The notes under the pieces: model-generated
Told to the model about the DNA's origin: nothing
Seen by the model: only the letters and a program-made list of their open reading frames with translations
Databases searched by the model: none
Shown: one piece after another, positions 34,661 to 46,789 of the stretch
Layout of the letters: each line of letters opens with the position of its first letter
Numbering within the stretch: position 1 is the stretch's first letter
From: Stomoxys calcitrans
Taxonomy: Eukaryota; Arthropoda; Insecta; Diptera; Muscidae
Direction of reading: 5' to 3'
Assembly: GCF_963082655.1 (NCBI RefSeq)
Contig: NC_081555.1
Coordinates: forward strand, 149,434,505 to 149,498,504
Length of the DNA: 64,000 nt
Translations under genes and position numbers: made by a program

Positions 34661-36794
34661 ATTCAAAAAGAATGACTTGGATGTCGCTATCTTCGTAATT
34701 CAGCTATAACTACTCCAAATTTCAAAGAGATATCTCTAATCGTTCTTGCACGGCATATTTTTTACTAGTTTTTTTTTTCAATTTTCTCCCACTGTGCGTC
34801 GTTTCAAGGATTAACGCAAACTTATCTCGATAATATTTCGAATTTTTCGTGTTAGGATCAAAAGGACAAATGGATTACCCTCCATTTCCCTATTTTCAAA
34901 AAAAGTCTTCTTTATAGCATGGGACAGTCTAATGTGTTGTGTATTGGAGCCGGCAATATCCATCCTTGCAACATTGCTAAGAACTCCGCCCAGAAGTACT
35001 GCAGGTCCTTTTTTTTACAAAGATAAATATCGATGTAGAACCCTACCATATACTCTATTGATGGTTAGCTCGCTCGACCGACATTTAAATTCTTAACCAA
35101 GTTGCAAAAGCCATAAAGATTTCATTTCTTAACAGATGCTTGAAAAAGCGATATTTCGAAATCAATTTCTTTCTTTTTTTGGTAAATTTGTTCATGTTCT
35201 TTGCATTTTTAATGCTTCATTTCCGCTCCTCAGATTTTGGCGTCTATTTCCATCAACCATATTGAATTTAATGTGCTGTTATCAATTTTGAAGTCATCAT
35301 TATCATTATCGCATCCTATTGGCATGCCGTTCGTTGACAATGTGCCATCATCGCCAGCATCATCGCTCTCATCATTGTGGATGGCCATGTGGCACATCTT
35401 TAAAATGGCACAAGAATATCCAAACTCTTGGATGATGTGAGGCTGTGTGATGATGTTACTCCATCAAATATGGCCTACGTTTATTTGATAAAATGGCCTT
35501 TAGATATCTTGCAGCAGCAGCAGCAGCAGTAGTATTGGTAGCGCGCGGCAAAGACGTGTTAGTGTTACTTAATGTCATTTTTAACAGTATCCGCCGTTGA
35601 AGAACGTTACGTTCGGCCATCATTAACATCAAAATCAGCAGCAGCGACCGCAGCAGCAGCAGCATCAGCATAGGTCGCATCATCACTGAGTGACACAGTG
35701 GCCATGCGATGAGATGATGAGCAGTCGCCGCACACCCGGGCTGACTGACTGACACTGATGTGAATGTCGCTGATAATGATGTGATGGCCATGGAACATAA
35801 CCATTCAATTCCATTGGCTCCATGGATAGATACAAAGATACGAGATGTTGTTGTTGTAGCTGTAGCCCTCGAAGCTCTTTGCTACTCTGAGATATCGCTC
35901 TACACAGTTATGTGATGACATTATGGGCTTATCACAAATTCGCTTCGGTTCCATACCCCCATTTACAGCTTTCAATCGTACGTTTGCGATAGCTCTCTCG
36001 TACGTGTTTGGCATAACAAATCAATACCAAATAATATGTTTAAGTACTTTTCTTCTTAAAGAAAAAGAAAAAAAAACGAACAGAGGAAAATGGCCTTAAG
36101 TTTTTCTTCTTTTGGACGGGGTCAGGCCTTCGAAATTTTGTTGCTTTTTTTTCTCCTTCGTTTGTGTTCATCTTGTTTTGTTAGCTGCCCGTGATTGAAT
36201 TAAAAAGGAAATTTTCTTAGTCCTTGCTTAGGTGCTACAATCATATTAAAATCCCTTTTTTGCCTTAGTTCGAAGGACTTTTCGTATGCTTCTTCTGTTG
36301 TGTGTTCCTTTCCTTTGAATTGAAAAATTGAAATAAAGGATTATTTAAGGTTGAGACCTGTGAGTTATTGCTTTATACAAAATACCATCAAGATTATATT
36401 TGATTATGAAAAGATAGATCCTTGTAGCAGCTACCTTTTGAAGTATTTAAGAGCCATGAAGTAAAGTAGCAGTACTCAGTTGGTCTTGGGAAAAGGGTAA
36501 AGTGCAATGTAACTCAGCAACCAATTTCGCATAGGAGAATAGCAATGAACCTATGTCGGACACCAGTATTGAAAGTTTAAAATCTATTCAAAATGTATTC
36601 AGCAGAAGCCGATGGGTTGCTAAGAGACTGGAGACGATATTCTGATATGGAGAATGGCCAGTGCATTCTCCATTCTCAAAACTGTTTGTGCCAATTAGTG
36701 AGGTACAGCATTTGTCGTAAGGAGGTGAAATGCCAAGCCGTATCGGAGCAGGAATGCACGATCCAAATGATGATCATCATGGGAAGTGCTGATA
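34661..36794. other. unique sequence with CAG/CAT-rich patch
   Basis: 35500-35800 is rich in CAG, GCAGCAG and CATCAT triplets, which give a leucine/methionine-rich or alanine-rich minus frame (35456-35791). No domain or splice signal supports a gene. A host exon cannot be excluded. Confidence 0.4.
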
Positions 36795-36890
36795 TACACT
36801 ACAAATTTTCCCATGAACATTCCAATAAGGAACTGGGGCGAATTTCTCGCATGTCAATGAGTGTTATCCGATTCAAGTTAAAGGTGAATT
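36795..36890 (-). repeat. SINE 3' fragment
   Basis: tcccatgaacattccaataa, ggaactggggcgaat and tcaatgagtgttatccgat match the reverse complement of the SINE 3' part (compare 49085-49120 and 63926-64000). It abuts an H2 array. Confidence 0.65.
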
Positions 36891-36894
36891 ATAA

Positions 36895-37695
36895 GAGACC
36901 TCCTTTTCATAGCCGAGTTGTATTAGGCCCTTCAATATACTTCGCTAATTTGGCCCAGATCGGTCCAGTTTTGGATATAGCTGCCATATAGACCGATCCT
37001 CCGAGTTAGGGTCTTAGACCCATAAAAGCCACATTTATTATCCGATTTTGCTGAAATTTGGGACAGTGAGTTGTATTAGGCCTTTCGACATCCTTCGCCA
37101 ATTTGGCCCAAATCGGTTCAGTATTGGATATAGCTGCCATATAGACCGATCCTCAGATTTAGGGTCTTAGACCCATAAAAGCCACATTTATTATCCGATT
37201 TTGCTGAAATTTGGGACAGTGAGTTGTCTTAGGCCCTTCGACATCCTTTGTCAATTTGGCTCATATCGGCTCAGATTTGGATATAGCTGCCATATAGACC
37301 GATCTCTCGATTTAAGGTTTTGAGCCCATAAAAATCACATTTATTGCCCCATGTCGCCGAAATTTGGGACAGTGAGTAGTGATAAAACTTTCGATATTAT
37401 TTTTCAATTTGTCTCAGATCGGTACAGATTTGGATATAGCTGCAATATATACCGATCTCTTGATTTAAGGTTTTGGGGCCATAAAAGGCGCATTTATTGT
37501 CCGATTTCGCCGAAATTTGGGACAGTGAGTTGTGTTAGGCTCTTCGACATGTATCTGAACTTGGTCGAAATCGGTCCAGATTTGGATATAGCTGCCATAT
37601 AGACCGATATCTCGATGATAAGCCTTGGCCCAATAAAAGGCGCTTTTATAATCCGATTTCACTGAAATTTGACACAGTGACCTATGTTAGGCTTT
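36895..37695 (-). repeat. H2 tandem array, truncated
   Basis: About five units (cagatcggtccagttttgga, gaccgatcctccgagttagg and so on), ending at the GTCY satellite. Both natural termini are missing. Confidence 0.8.
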
Positions 37696-37699
37696 TCGA

Positions 37700-38185
37700 C
37701 GTCCATCCGTCTGTCCGTCCATCTGTCCGTCTGTCCGTCCGTCTGTCCGTCCGTCTGTCCGTCCGTCTGTTTGTCCGTCTGTCCGTCCGTCTGTCCGTCC
37801 GTCTGTCCGTCCGTCTGTCCGTCCGTCTGTCCGTCCGTCTGTCCGTCCGTCTGTCCGTCCGTCTGTCCGTCCGTCTGTCCGTCCGTCTGTCCGTCCGTCT
37901 GTCCGTCCGTCTGTCCGTCCGTCTGTCCGTCCGTCTGTCCGTCCGTCTGTCCGTCCGTCTGTCCGTCCGTCTGTCCGTCCGTCTGTCCGTCCGTCTGTCC
38001 GTCCGTCTGTCCGTCCGTCTGTCCGTCCGTCTGTCCGTCCGTCTGTCCGTCCGTCTGTCCATCCGTCTGTCCATCCGTCTGTCTGTCCGTCTGTCCGTCC
38101 GTCTGTCCGTCCGTCCGTCTGTCCGTCTGTCTGTCCGTCTGTCCGTCCGTCCGTCTGTCCGTCCGTCTGTACGTCCGTCTGTCGA
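37700..38185. repeat. 12-bp satellite, (GTCC GTCC GTCT)n
   Basis: About 40 copies of gtccgtccgtct, highly regular from 37760 to 38040 and variable at the right end. The same GTCY tetranucleotide forms the short tract of H-element ends, so this looks like an expanded element tract. Frames on both strands are open (SVRLSVRL, QTDGQTDG, RTDRRTDR) but are not genes. Confidence 0.96.
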
Positions 38186-38865
38186 TCAAAACTTTGCACG
38201 ACGCGTTTCGTTATGACTTCCAACAACTGTGCCGAATATGTATTAAATTGGTTTATAACCTGGTGTACCTGCCATATAATCTGATCTGGCATGTGAACAA
38301 TCTTGAATCTTGACTTCTATAGCCACTAGTGGGCGCAATTCTTATCCGATTTGGCTGAAACTTTGCACGAGATGTTTTGTTTTGACTTTCAATAACTGAG
38401 CGGAATATATTTCAAATTGGTTCATAACCTGATATAGCTGCTATGTAAACGGATCTGGTATCTTGACTTTTTGAGCCTCTAGCGGTCGCAATTATTATCC
38501 AATTTGACTGAAATTTTGCACAACGGCTTCTCTCATTACCTTCAATATACGTGTTAATTATGGTCTGAATCGGTCTATAGCCTGATACAGCTCCCATATA
38601 AACTGATCTCCCTATTTTTCTTCTTGAGCCCATATAATGCGCAATTCTTATTCGAATTGGCTGAAATTGTATACAATGACTTCTACTATGGTCTCCAACA
38701 TTCAGTCCGAATCGGACCATAACTTGATTTTTTAGCTCTGATATCATAGCAATTCTAATCTTTTATACCTTGTTTGTCTAAACAGAGGTACTCGACAAAT
38801 GCGATCCATGGTGGATGATATATAAGATTCGACCCGGCCGAACTTAGCACGCATTTACTTGTTTC
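38186..38865 (-). repeat. H1 array with hairpin end
   Basis: Directly after the GTCY satellite come about four H1 units in the minus sense (gcacgacgcgtttcgttatg), then tggtggatgatatataagat, the hairpin-like attcgacccggccgaa and the tail cgcatttacttgttt. The terminal TATACCC and TA tract beyond the GTCY tract are lost. Confidence 0.8.
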
Positions 38866-38934
38866 GTTTGCATTGGGTGGTCAACGTTAGGGGAGTCCGT
38901 TCTTACTATTCTTTTGTTTCTCAGAGAAATTCTT

Positions 38935-39110
38935 ATAATTCTTCGGGGGAAGGTTACTTGCCAGCGCACCAACCGCATGGGTTTGGCTGGGATCGCATAT
39001 GTATCTCTCGGTGTTGCGAGTCACGTGCTCCAAGATGTGATGCTTGCCTCCAGCCACACCTAACCTGCGAACAGACGCGTATGTTGGCCATTTGACCTAG
39101 AACGGAAGAG
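38935..39110 (+). repeat. dispersed repeat copy 1
   Basis: Shares accgcatgggtttgg, atgtatctctcggtgttgcg, tgctccaagat and aacagacgcgtatgtt with 39300-39465. A ~165-bp unit of unknown family. Confidence 0.6.
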
Positions 39111-39194
39111 GGACGGGAGAAGTAGGGGAAGGAGGGGTAAATGGAAGGAAGGATGAAAGGAAGAGTGGAAGAAAAGGTGTAGGTAAGGTTAAAC

Positions 39195-39270
39195 AAGTCA
39201 AAAGTTCGCCCTGACCGAGTATTGGGTACCCACCATGGATTCCGCTCAAAATTTACCCTTATTAACTGAG
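39195..39270 (+). repeat. H-element left end, solitary
   Basis: aacaagtcaaaagttcgccc, ggtacccaccatgga and aaatttacccttattaactg match 50515-50600. The downstream array is missing and replaced by the dispersed repeat. Confidence 0.55.
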
Positions 39271-39299
39271 TTTGTTTTTGAAATTCTTACGATTTTCCG

Positions 39300-39800
39300 C
39301 AGCAGGTTACTGGGCAGCGCCTTAACCGCATGGGTTTGGATGGGATCCGCATGGGATCACACATGTATCTCTCGGTGTTGCGAGCCACATGCTCCAAGAT
39401 CCGATGCTCGCCTTCAGCCGCCCCTAACCAGGGAACAGACGCGTATGTTAGCCATTGGATATTGGAAGGCGCTAATAACTCGCTTTGTTATCTCGAAAAT
39501 GATTGGCACTTGATATTTAAACAAGAGCCAGTTCCACCTGACCCTTCACTGAGACTCTCCTTTGGTAATAGCTGACTGCCAGTGGCCACATTTACAGCTA
39601 CTCCGCATAAAAACTAAGCTTTCCTCTATCCGCTACCTGTAGACGCTATCAGTAGAGCATCCACTGGTAGTGGATACTCTACAGGGAGCATCCTGCAGCT
39701 TTCAGCTAAGCTTCCTGTGATAACGACGAACACCACACAAGTTGGAGCTCAAAATTCCAGCCTGTGCGGTGCTCGTATTTTTCCCATGTCGGCCGGTTGG
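39300..39800 (+). repeat. dispersed repeat copy 2 plus block shared with 16020-16290
   Basis: 39300-39465 repeats copy 1. 39530-39800 shares cactgagactctcc, accacacaagttggagc and ccagcctgtgcgg with the region at 16020-16290, suggesting one longer element. No coding content recognised. Confidence 0.55.
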
Positions 39801-41314
39801 CTAAATAGTTGTCTTTAAATGGCATTGTTTATGTATATGAGTAAAAATTTCAAAATTTATTTAAAATTTTGCATAAAAATCCAAAAACTCGCATACATAT
39901 TTCATTTATAGCACAACAATCAATTTGAGTGTACCTTAATGTACTCGTCAAATCAATTGTCATATGTGTTGCTACATAATTACAATCATTTTCGTCATTT
40001 GAATTTTTATGACATCACAGTACAGGAAGTCTCTTTGAACGAACATGACACACACTCACACACACATAAAAACTCTTTTATGGTTTTGCGAAGTAATCAC
40101 TTTGTTATATCCGCTCAAATTTGCGTAAAAAATTTTACAATCATTTAACCAGAAGCACTGGTATTGGTGTGGTGTGAAGCCAACTGCGAGTCAGTTTTCC
40201 AAGAGGATTAGACATCAAATCAAACGGTAATCAATCTCAAGTGCCGAACATAAAATTAATTGAAAAATCTTTGCAGAGCATCCACACCCACACCCAGACC
40301 ACAGCCATGTCAAAGCGGTTTCCTTTTTGCCTATTGTGAGGATGTCATAAAACTGAGCCCACAACAGGCAAACCAGAAAAATTATCGAAGGCAAAAAGAA
40401 ACTAAAGAAACCACAAAAGATTTCCTGTAAGAAAATTTATTACTTTACCACACTCACTTGGCCATAAAATCATGTCATGTTGGGCGTAAGAGAGTAGGAA
40501 AGTGAGGGGATTCAAAGGATAAAGTAAAAATCCTTGAAACCCTTCTTCATGTTGTTTGGGTTTGTGCTCGAATTGCTAAGGCAAGAACACTTTGTGATAC
40601 TGCAGCCAGCCACTGGAAAAACAGCATCAGCAGTGATAGAGCAACCACAACGTTAAAGGACCTTCTGACATTCAACCAACCAACCGAACAGGAAGAGGAA
40701 AATTGTCATTTTTTCTTATGTAAATAAACCAATATTTACCAAAACCATTTGATTATGAAAGTGTTTGTCGAAAGGGGTGAAATGCGAAATGCTTTAAAAT
40801 TGCCAACATTTAGGAGGGAAGAATGAAAATGGAATTGAAGGTAGAACGCATGGTTCATGAAGGAACAGAAGGAAAAATAAACGATCAACTGAGTAACAGA
40901 TTTGTTAAGAGTCTGGTGAAATAAAACCCGTTGAGAGTAGGTGAGAAGAAGGGGCCGGCTGTGAAAAGAGCACAGGAATTTGCTAAAGAAGAGGCATATG
41001 TGGTGATCATGGGAAGAGAAGGTGAAGTGTCATCATTGGGCATGGGAAGAATTAAGGAATTAACTTTAAACAGATTTTTCAAGAAAGACGGTCTTGAGAT
41101 GCGAATCAAAGAACCAATGAAAAATACAATAGCTGCAGAGGGGGGTGGAATGATCGTATAACGTGCAACTGAAATGACCGAAGAACAGATGAAGGATGAA
41201 AATTTAAGAGAACTATGAAAATATAAATTCAGACAGAACGGACGGATGGTAGCTAAGGCCGGCCTGAACAATCAGCTGATAAAGAGAACGAAGCTTGAAT
41301 AGATGGTAATTGGA
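39801..41314. other. unique sequence, becoming purine-rich at the right
   Basis: No gene recognised. A short plus-strand frame at 40931-41161 (76 codons) and an overlapping minus frame at 40885-41271 (128 codons) lie in purine-biased sequence. Neither has a motif. Confidence 0.4.
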
Positions 41315-41440
41315 TTTGTTGTTGTTGTTGTAGCAGTGTGTTATACACTAAGGCGGCAGCCCTTACCGATGAAGAACTCCAGCGGGTTAATCCGGTACGT
41401 ACAACCAGCTGCCATGGGATTGTAATTTGTCGTTACGACA
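41315..41440 (-). mobile_element. short SINE-like derivative of LINE C ends
   Basis: Consists of a (GTT)n stretch, gtagcagtgtgttatacact, aggcggcagcccttaccg, then a middle block and agctgccatgggattg. The first parts match the 3' tail of LINE C and the last parts match its 5' end, so it looks like an internally deleted or LINE-derived short element. Minus orientation is inferred from the CAA-type tail. Confidence 0.6.
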
Positions 41441-41459
41441 GGTGTAAGAATGGAAAGGC

Positions 41460-44220
41460 TAACGAAGGAGTAGGGAGGAGAAAGCAAAAATAGGGACGAG
41501 AGAAGTAGTGGAAGAAGGGGTGAATGAAAGGACTGAAGGAAGGGTAGAAGAAATGGTGTAGGTAAAGTTAACAAAAGGCTGATGAAATGAGCTAAAGAAT
41601 GACACAATGTGACATTAGTTTTTATGAGTTTAGCTGACAGAGTAAAACATTGGAGATGAGAGGAGGACGGCCGAAAGGGAGGATGGAGGAACAACGGAAT
41701 AAAATAGGAAGGAAGTAGGAAAAACGGAAGGAAGGGCAGAAGGGAGGGCAGAAGGAAGGGCAGAAGGTAGGGCAGAAGGAAGGGCAGAAGGAAGGGCAGA
41801 AGGAAGGGCAGAAGGAAAGGCAGATGGAAGGGCAGAAGGTAGGGCAGAAGGAAGGGCAGAAGGAAGGGCAGAAGGAAGGGCAGAAGGAAGGGCAGAAGGA
41901 AGGGCAGAAGGAAGGGCAGAAGAAAGGGTAGGAAAGAAGAAAAAAAGGAAGGGCAGAAGGAAGGGTAGAAGGAAGGACGGAAAGAAGGAAAGAATATTGG
42001 AAGGATGGATGGACGAACTGATGGAAGAAAGGAAGGATGGACCGCAGAAGGAGTGGACAGAAGGTAGGACGGGAGGAAGATCCATCGAAGAGAAGAAAGA
42101 TAGCTGGACGAAAAGAAGGACGGATTGAAAAAAGGAAAGAGGACGGGTGTATGGAAAGAAGTATGTGTGGTGGGAAAGATGGACAGGATGAAAGAAAGAT
42201 GGACGAGAGGAAGGACGGACTGAAAGAAGGAAGACCAGAAGAATGGAAGGACGGTAGGAAGGACGGCAGGAAGAACGGTAGGAAGGACGGTAGGAAGGAC
42301 GGTAGGAAGGACGGTAGGAAGGACGGTATGAAGGACGGTAGGAAGGACGATAGGAAGGACGGTATGAAGGACGGTAGGAAGGACGGTAGGAAGGACGATA
42401 GGAAGGACGGTAGGAAAGAAGAAAAAAAATAAGGACGAGTGAAAAGAAAAGAAAGAACGGAAATATGGACGTAAGGAGAGAAGGACGGATTGAAGGGAGG
42501 AAGAAGGGATGGACGGGCGGAAGAAAGGATGGGAGGACGGACAGAGGGAAGGAATGAAGGCCGAAATAAGAGAAGAACGGACGAAATGAAACACAGAAGG
42601 AAGGAGGGAAAGACAGCCGGAAGGAAAGAAGGACGGATCAAGGGAATGAAGGACGAAAGAAAGGAGGACGGAAGTAAAGAAGGACAGGATGTAGAAAGAA
42701 TGGTCGGGAGGAATGACGAGATAAATGAAAAAAAAATCGAAAAAGGATGGAAAGAAGAAAGGATGGACGGAATGACGGACAAGAGAAGGAGAGAAGGACT
42801 GTGGGAAAGGAAGGAGGACGAGTGGAAGAAAATATGGACGGGTGAAAAAAAAAAGGACATCAAGAAGCACGAAAGGAAGGACGGACAAGAGGATGGGCGG
42901 ACAAGAGGAAGGATGGACAGGGGGAAAGAAAGATGGAAGGACGGAAAGGAGAAAGGGCAGACAAGAGGAAGGACGGACAGGAGGAAAGAACGATGGACGG
43001 GAGAAAGAAGGAGAACGGCAGGAAGGACGAAAAAAAGAAAGGAGCGGAGGACTGCCAGAAGGAAAGGAGGACAGGTGGAAAAAAATATAGACGGGTCAAA
43101 AGAAAGAATGACGGGAGGAAGCACGAAAGGATGGACGGATAAGATGAAGAACGGACAAGAGGAAGGACGAACAGGAGGAAAGAAAAATGGAGAAAGAAGG
43201 ACGGACATGAGGAAGGACGGAAAGAAAAATGAAGGGAGGACTTTCAGGAGGAAAGGAGGACGGGTGGAAGAAAAGACAGGTTAAAAGAAGGAGGGACGGG
43301 AGGAAAGACGAAAGGAAGGACGGAAAAATGGACAGGAGGAAGGATGGACAGGAGGAAGGAAGGACGGACAGGAGGAAGGAAGGACGGATAGGAGGAAGGA
43401 AGGACGGACAGAAGAAAGGAAGGACGGACAGGAAGAAGGAAGGACAGTAAGAAGGACGGGCTGGAGGATCGACGGAGAGATGGAAGGACGGAGAGTAGGA
43501 AGGACGGGCTGGAGGATCGACGGAGAGATGGAAAAACGGACTAGAAGGGGCATGAAGGAAGGATGGAGACGGACGGACGGTAGGATGAATGGATGGACCA
43601 TTGGAAAAAAAGAAGGACCGTAAGCAGGAAGGACAGGAGGAAGGATGGACGGAAGACAGTAAGAAGGACGGGAATTAGAATAGACGGAGAGGAGGAAAGA
43701 AGGAAAGGAGGAAGGCAGAAAGGAGGAAGGACGGAAAGGAGGAAGGACGGAAAGGAGGAAGGACGGACAAGAAGGTGCACGTAGGAAGAATAGAGAGAAA
43801 CGGACGGATGGTAGGATGAATAGATGGACCATTGGAAGAAAAGAAGGACGGTAGCAAGAAAAGAAGAACGGTATGAAAGAAGGACAGGACGGAAAAGGAA
43901 GTATGGACAAAAGAAAGGAAGGACGGAAGGAAACAATGACGAAAGAAAGAGAGATAGCTGGAACGATAGAGAGACGGGAGTATACATGGACAAAAGCATG
44001 AATAAAATTAAGATGTAGGGAAAAGATGAAAGGAAAAAAGCCCGGAAATAGGGAATGATGAGAAGAGATTGAAGAAAGGAAGGTGGGAAGAAGAAGAGGT
44101 CGTAAGGAAAGAGGGAAGGAAAGAAGGATGGGTGGAAGGAAAGATGGATGAAAAAAATGAAGGTAGGATAAAAAAAATGAGAGAAGTTCGGGAGGAAGGA
44201 CGGACTGTAGGAAAGATGTA
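41460..44220. repeat. imperfect purine-rich minisatellite block
   Basis: The plus strand is almost all G and A with regular C or T. Ordered sub-arrays are 41690-41940 (12-bp gcagaaggaagg), 42240-42420 (12-bp aaggacggtagg) and 43330-43450 (aggaaggacggacagg-type). The rest is irregular ggaagga/ggacgga. Long minus-strand open frames (Phe, Leu, Pro, Ser, His-rich, up to 528 codons) and plus-strand frames (Gly, Arg, Lys, Asp-rich) follow from composition and are not genes. Confidence 0.93.
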
Positions 44221-44224
44221 AGAA

Positions 44225-44650
44225 AACAAATAAAAAAGGATTCAGTTCGGTCCGGCCGAGATCGGAATATAAATGCACCTTTTATGGGCTCAAAACCATA
44301 GATCGGGAGATCGGTATATATGGTAGCTATGTCAAAATAAAGGCCGATGAGGGCCATATTGAACACGGATGTGGAAGGGTCTAACACAGCCTACTGTGGC
44401 AATTTTCTGTGAAATCAGGTTATAAATGCTCCTTTTATGAGCCAAAGACCTTAAATTGGGAGATCGGTATATATGGCAGCTATATCCAAATATAGACCGA
44501 TCTGAATCATAAAGGGAACGGATGTCGGAAAGCCTAATATTGATACTTGTACCAAGTTTTATTGGTCCAATACCCTAAATCGGGAGATTAGTCTATATGG
44601 CAGCTATATCCAAATATAGCCCCGCCTTGACCATACTCAGTACGAACCCC
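44225..44650 (+). repeat. H-element fragment between minisatellites
   Basis: Starts with hairpin-like cagttcggtccggccgag and has two to three units (gggagatcggtatatatgg, cagctatatccaaatataga). The far end is replaced by the next purine block. Confidence 0.7.
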
Positions 44651-45950
44651 AAATTTTCGCGTTCGTACTTCCTTCTATTCGCTAAGGAAGGTTGGAAGGT
44701 ATTAAAGGGCGGAAGGAATGATGCAAGGGCTGCAGGAACGGTAGAAGAAGGAAGGTATTATGGTGGGAAGGACGGACGGAAGAATGTAGGGAAGGACGGA
44801 CGGACGGATGGATGGACGGATGGAATTACCAGATAAAGTATGAAAAGACGGACGAAGAAATGAGGCAAGAGCTGAAGGAAGGGTAGAAGAAAAAACAGTA
44901 AAAGTACGGAAGGGTGGAACACGGAATCATGGAAGAACGAAAGTACGGGAACGGAAGTAGGGGGGACGGAAGAAGGGGGACGGAAGAAGGGGGACGGATG
45001 AAGGGGGTCGGAAGAAGGGGGAATAAGGGGGACGAAAGTATGGGGGGACGGAAGTAAGGGGGCGAAAGTAGGGGGTCGGAAGTACAGGGGGCGGAAGTAG
45101 GGGGGACGGAAGTAGTGGGGACGGAAGTAGGGGGTCGGAAGTAGGGGGACGGAAGTAGGGGGACGGAAGTAGTGGTGACGGAAGAAGAGGGGACGAAAGT
45201 AGTGGTGACGGAAGAAGAGGGGACGGAAGAAGAGGGGACGGAAGAAGAGGGGACGGAAGAAGAGGGGACGGAAGAAGAGGGGACGGAAGAAGAGGGGACG
45301 GAAGAAGAGGGGACGGAAGAAGAGGGGACGGAAGAATAGGGGACGGAAGAAGAGGGGACGGAAGTAGAGGGGACGGAAGAGGAGGGGACGGAAGAAGAGG
45401 GGACGGAAGAAGAGGGGACGGAAGAAGAGGGGACGGAAGAAGAGGGGACGGAAGAATAGGGGACGGAAGAAGAGGGGACGGAAGTAGAGGGGACGGAAGA
45501 AGAGGGGACGGAAGAAGAGGGGACGGAAGAAGAGGGGACGGAAGAAGAGGGGACGGAAGAAGAGGGGACGGAAGGAGAGGGGACGGAAGAAGAGGGGACG
45601 GAAGAAGAGGGGACGGAAGAAGAGGGGACGGAAGAAGAGGGGACGGAAGAAGAGGGGACGGAAGAAGAGGGGACGGAAGAAGAGGGGACGGAAGAAGAGG
45701 GGACGGAAGAAGAGGGGACGGAAGAAGAGGGGACGGAAGAAGAGGGGACGGAAGATGAGGGGATGGAAGAAGAGGGGACGGAAGGATGGAGAGATGGTCG
45801 GAAGGAAAGAAGGATGGGAAGTAGTTCGGGAGGAAGGACAGAAAGATGGAAGGGCGGAAGTAGGTAAAGACATAGGGAAAGATAAGGATGGAAATAACGG
45901 CGGAGGGAAGGACGGGAGGAAGCAAGTAAGAAAGGACTAAAAGATGACTT
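44651..45950. repeat. 15-bp minisatellite (gaagaagaggggacg)n and flanks
   Basis: 45170-45780 has about 40 units of gaagaagaggggacg with point variants (agtagagg, agaatagg, aggagagg). Left of it, 44930-45170 holds diverged variants (gggggacggaagtag). The unit is stop-free on the minus strand in all three frames, giving (FRPLF)n, (SSVPS)n and (LLPSP)n frames over 330 codons long. Not genes. Confidence 0.95.
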
Positions 45951-45954
45951 ATCG

Positions 45955-46100
45955 GTCATTCTAAGATTTTAAATTTACTAAAAGCCCATTTATTATCCAA
46001 TTTCCCGGCAATTTGGAACAGGGAGTTGTGTTTTAACTCTCGACGTCCGTACAGAGTTTGATCCTGAGCTTACCATATTTTAATATAGCTCATGAATGAT
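45955..46100 (-). repeat. H2 unit remnant
   Basis: aagcccatttattatccaat, cagggagttgtgttt and ctcgacgtccgtacagagtt match H2 sequence at the array edge (compare 23130-23220). One unit only. Confidence 0.6.
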
Positions 46101-46789
46101 GCATTTTTCACCGGATTTTATGACGTGTGCTTAACGTATATATGTATAAGCATGTACATCCAATTCCGTAGGTATCCAATGATCGGCCCAGCCGAACCTT
46201 ACGCCTTTACACTTGTAACATCATTGGTCATACCATCCTCCTATCAGATTCACAGCTTCTCCCACATTCAAAGTAAAAGTAAAAGTGTTGATTACACTGT
46301 TGGTTGCTGATAGCCATAGAAAGACGGAAGGAAGACAGGATACTCTTGTCATTTATGGAAACCCCTAAAAAAGCACTTGAACGAATCTAAGAGATCATGA
46401 TGTCCTTTTGCATGTCACTCAATTTTCAAATACAAATAAACCTTCTATAGCACTATGGTTTTCACACCTACATCAATACTCAAACACACACTCGCACACT
46501 CTCATGATTAGACACTTAAGGGTGCTTTCTAATAACTAGACCAAGACAATTTTTCGAAATTTGATTGGCCTCTATTTTTATGGCACATTTATTCTTTGGT
46601 AAATCTTAAGGTTTTGTACATTGTGGATTGAAGACAGGCTGTGGTGTTGAGATGTGCTATGGGTTGAGCAACCTTTCACACCATTATGCTTGCATACTTA
46701 ATATCTTTAAGTACTTGTAGTCATAGTTCATTCGGGATGTTGAAGAATGTTTGAGACAGGCAATGGACTTTGAATAAAGATGAAGAAGC
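46101..46789. other. unique sequence, no gene seen
   Basis: No repeat or coding signature recognised apart from short cacacac motifs near 46485. Confidence 0.45.

Noticed and set aside
35456..35804. Leu/Met-rich membrane-like protein
   Set aside because: Derived from CAG/CAT triplet-rich sequence; other frames of the same stretch are equally open.
37659..38313. QTDG, RTDR and SVRL repeat proteins
   Set aside because: Products of the GTCC-GTCC-GTCT satellite.
41341..45959. Several 250-528-codon Phe/Leu/Pro/Ser-rich minus-strand frames
   Set aside because: Purine-rich minisatellites without stops on the complementary strand; no domain or non-repetitive core.
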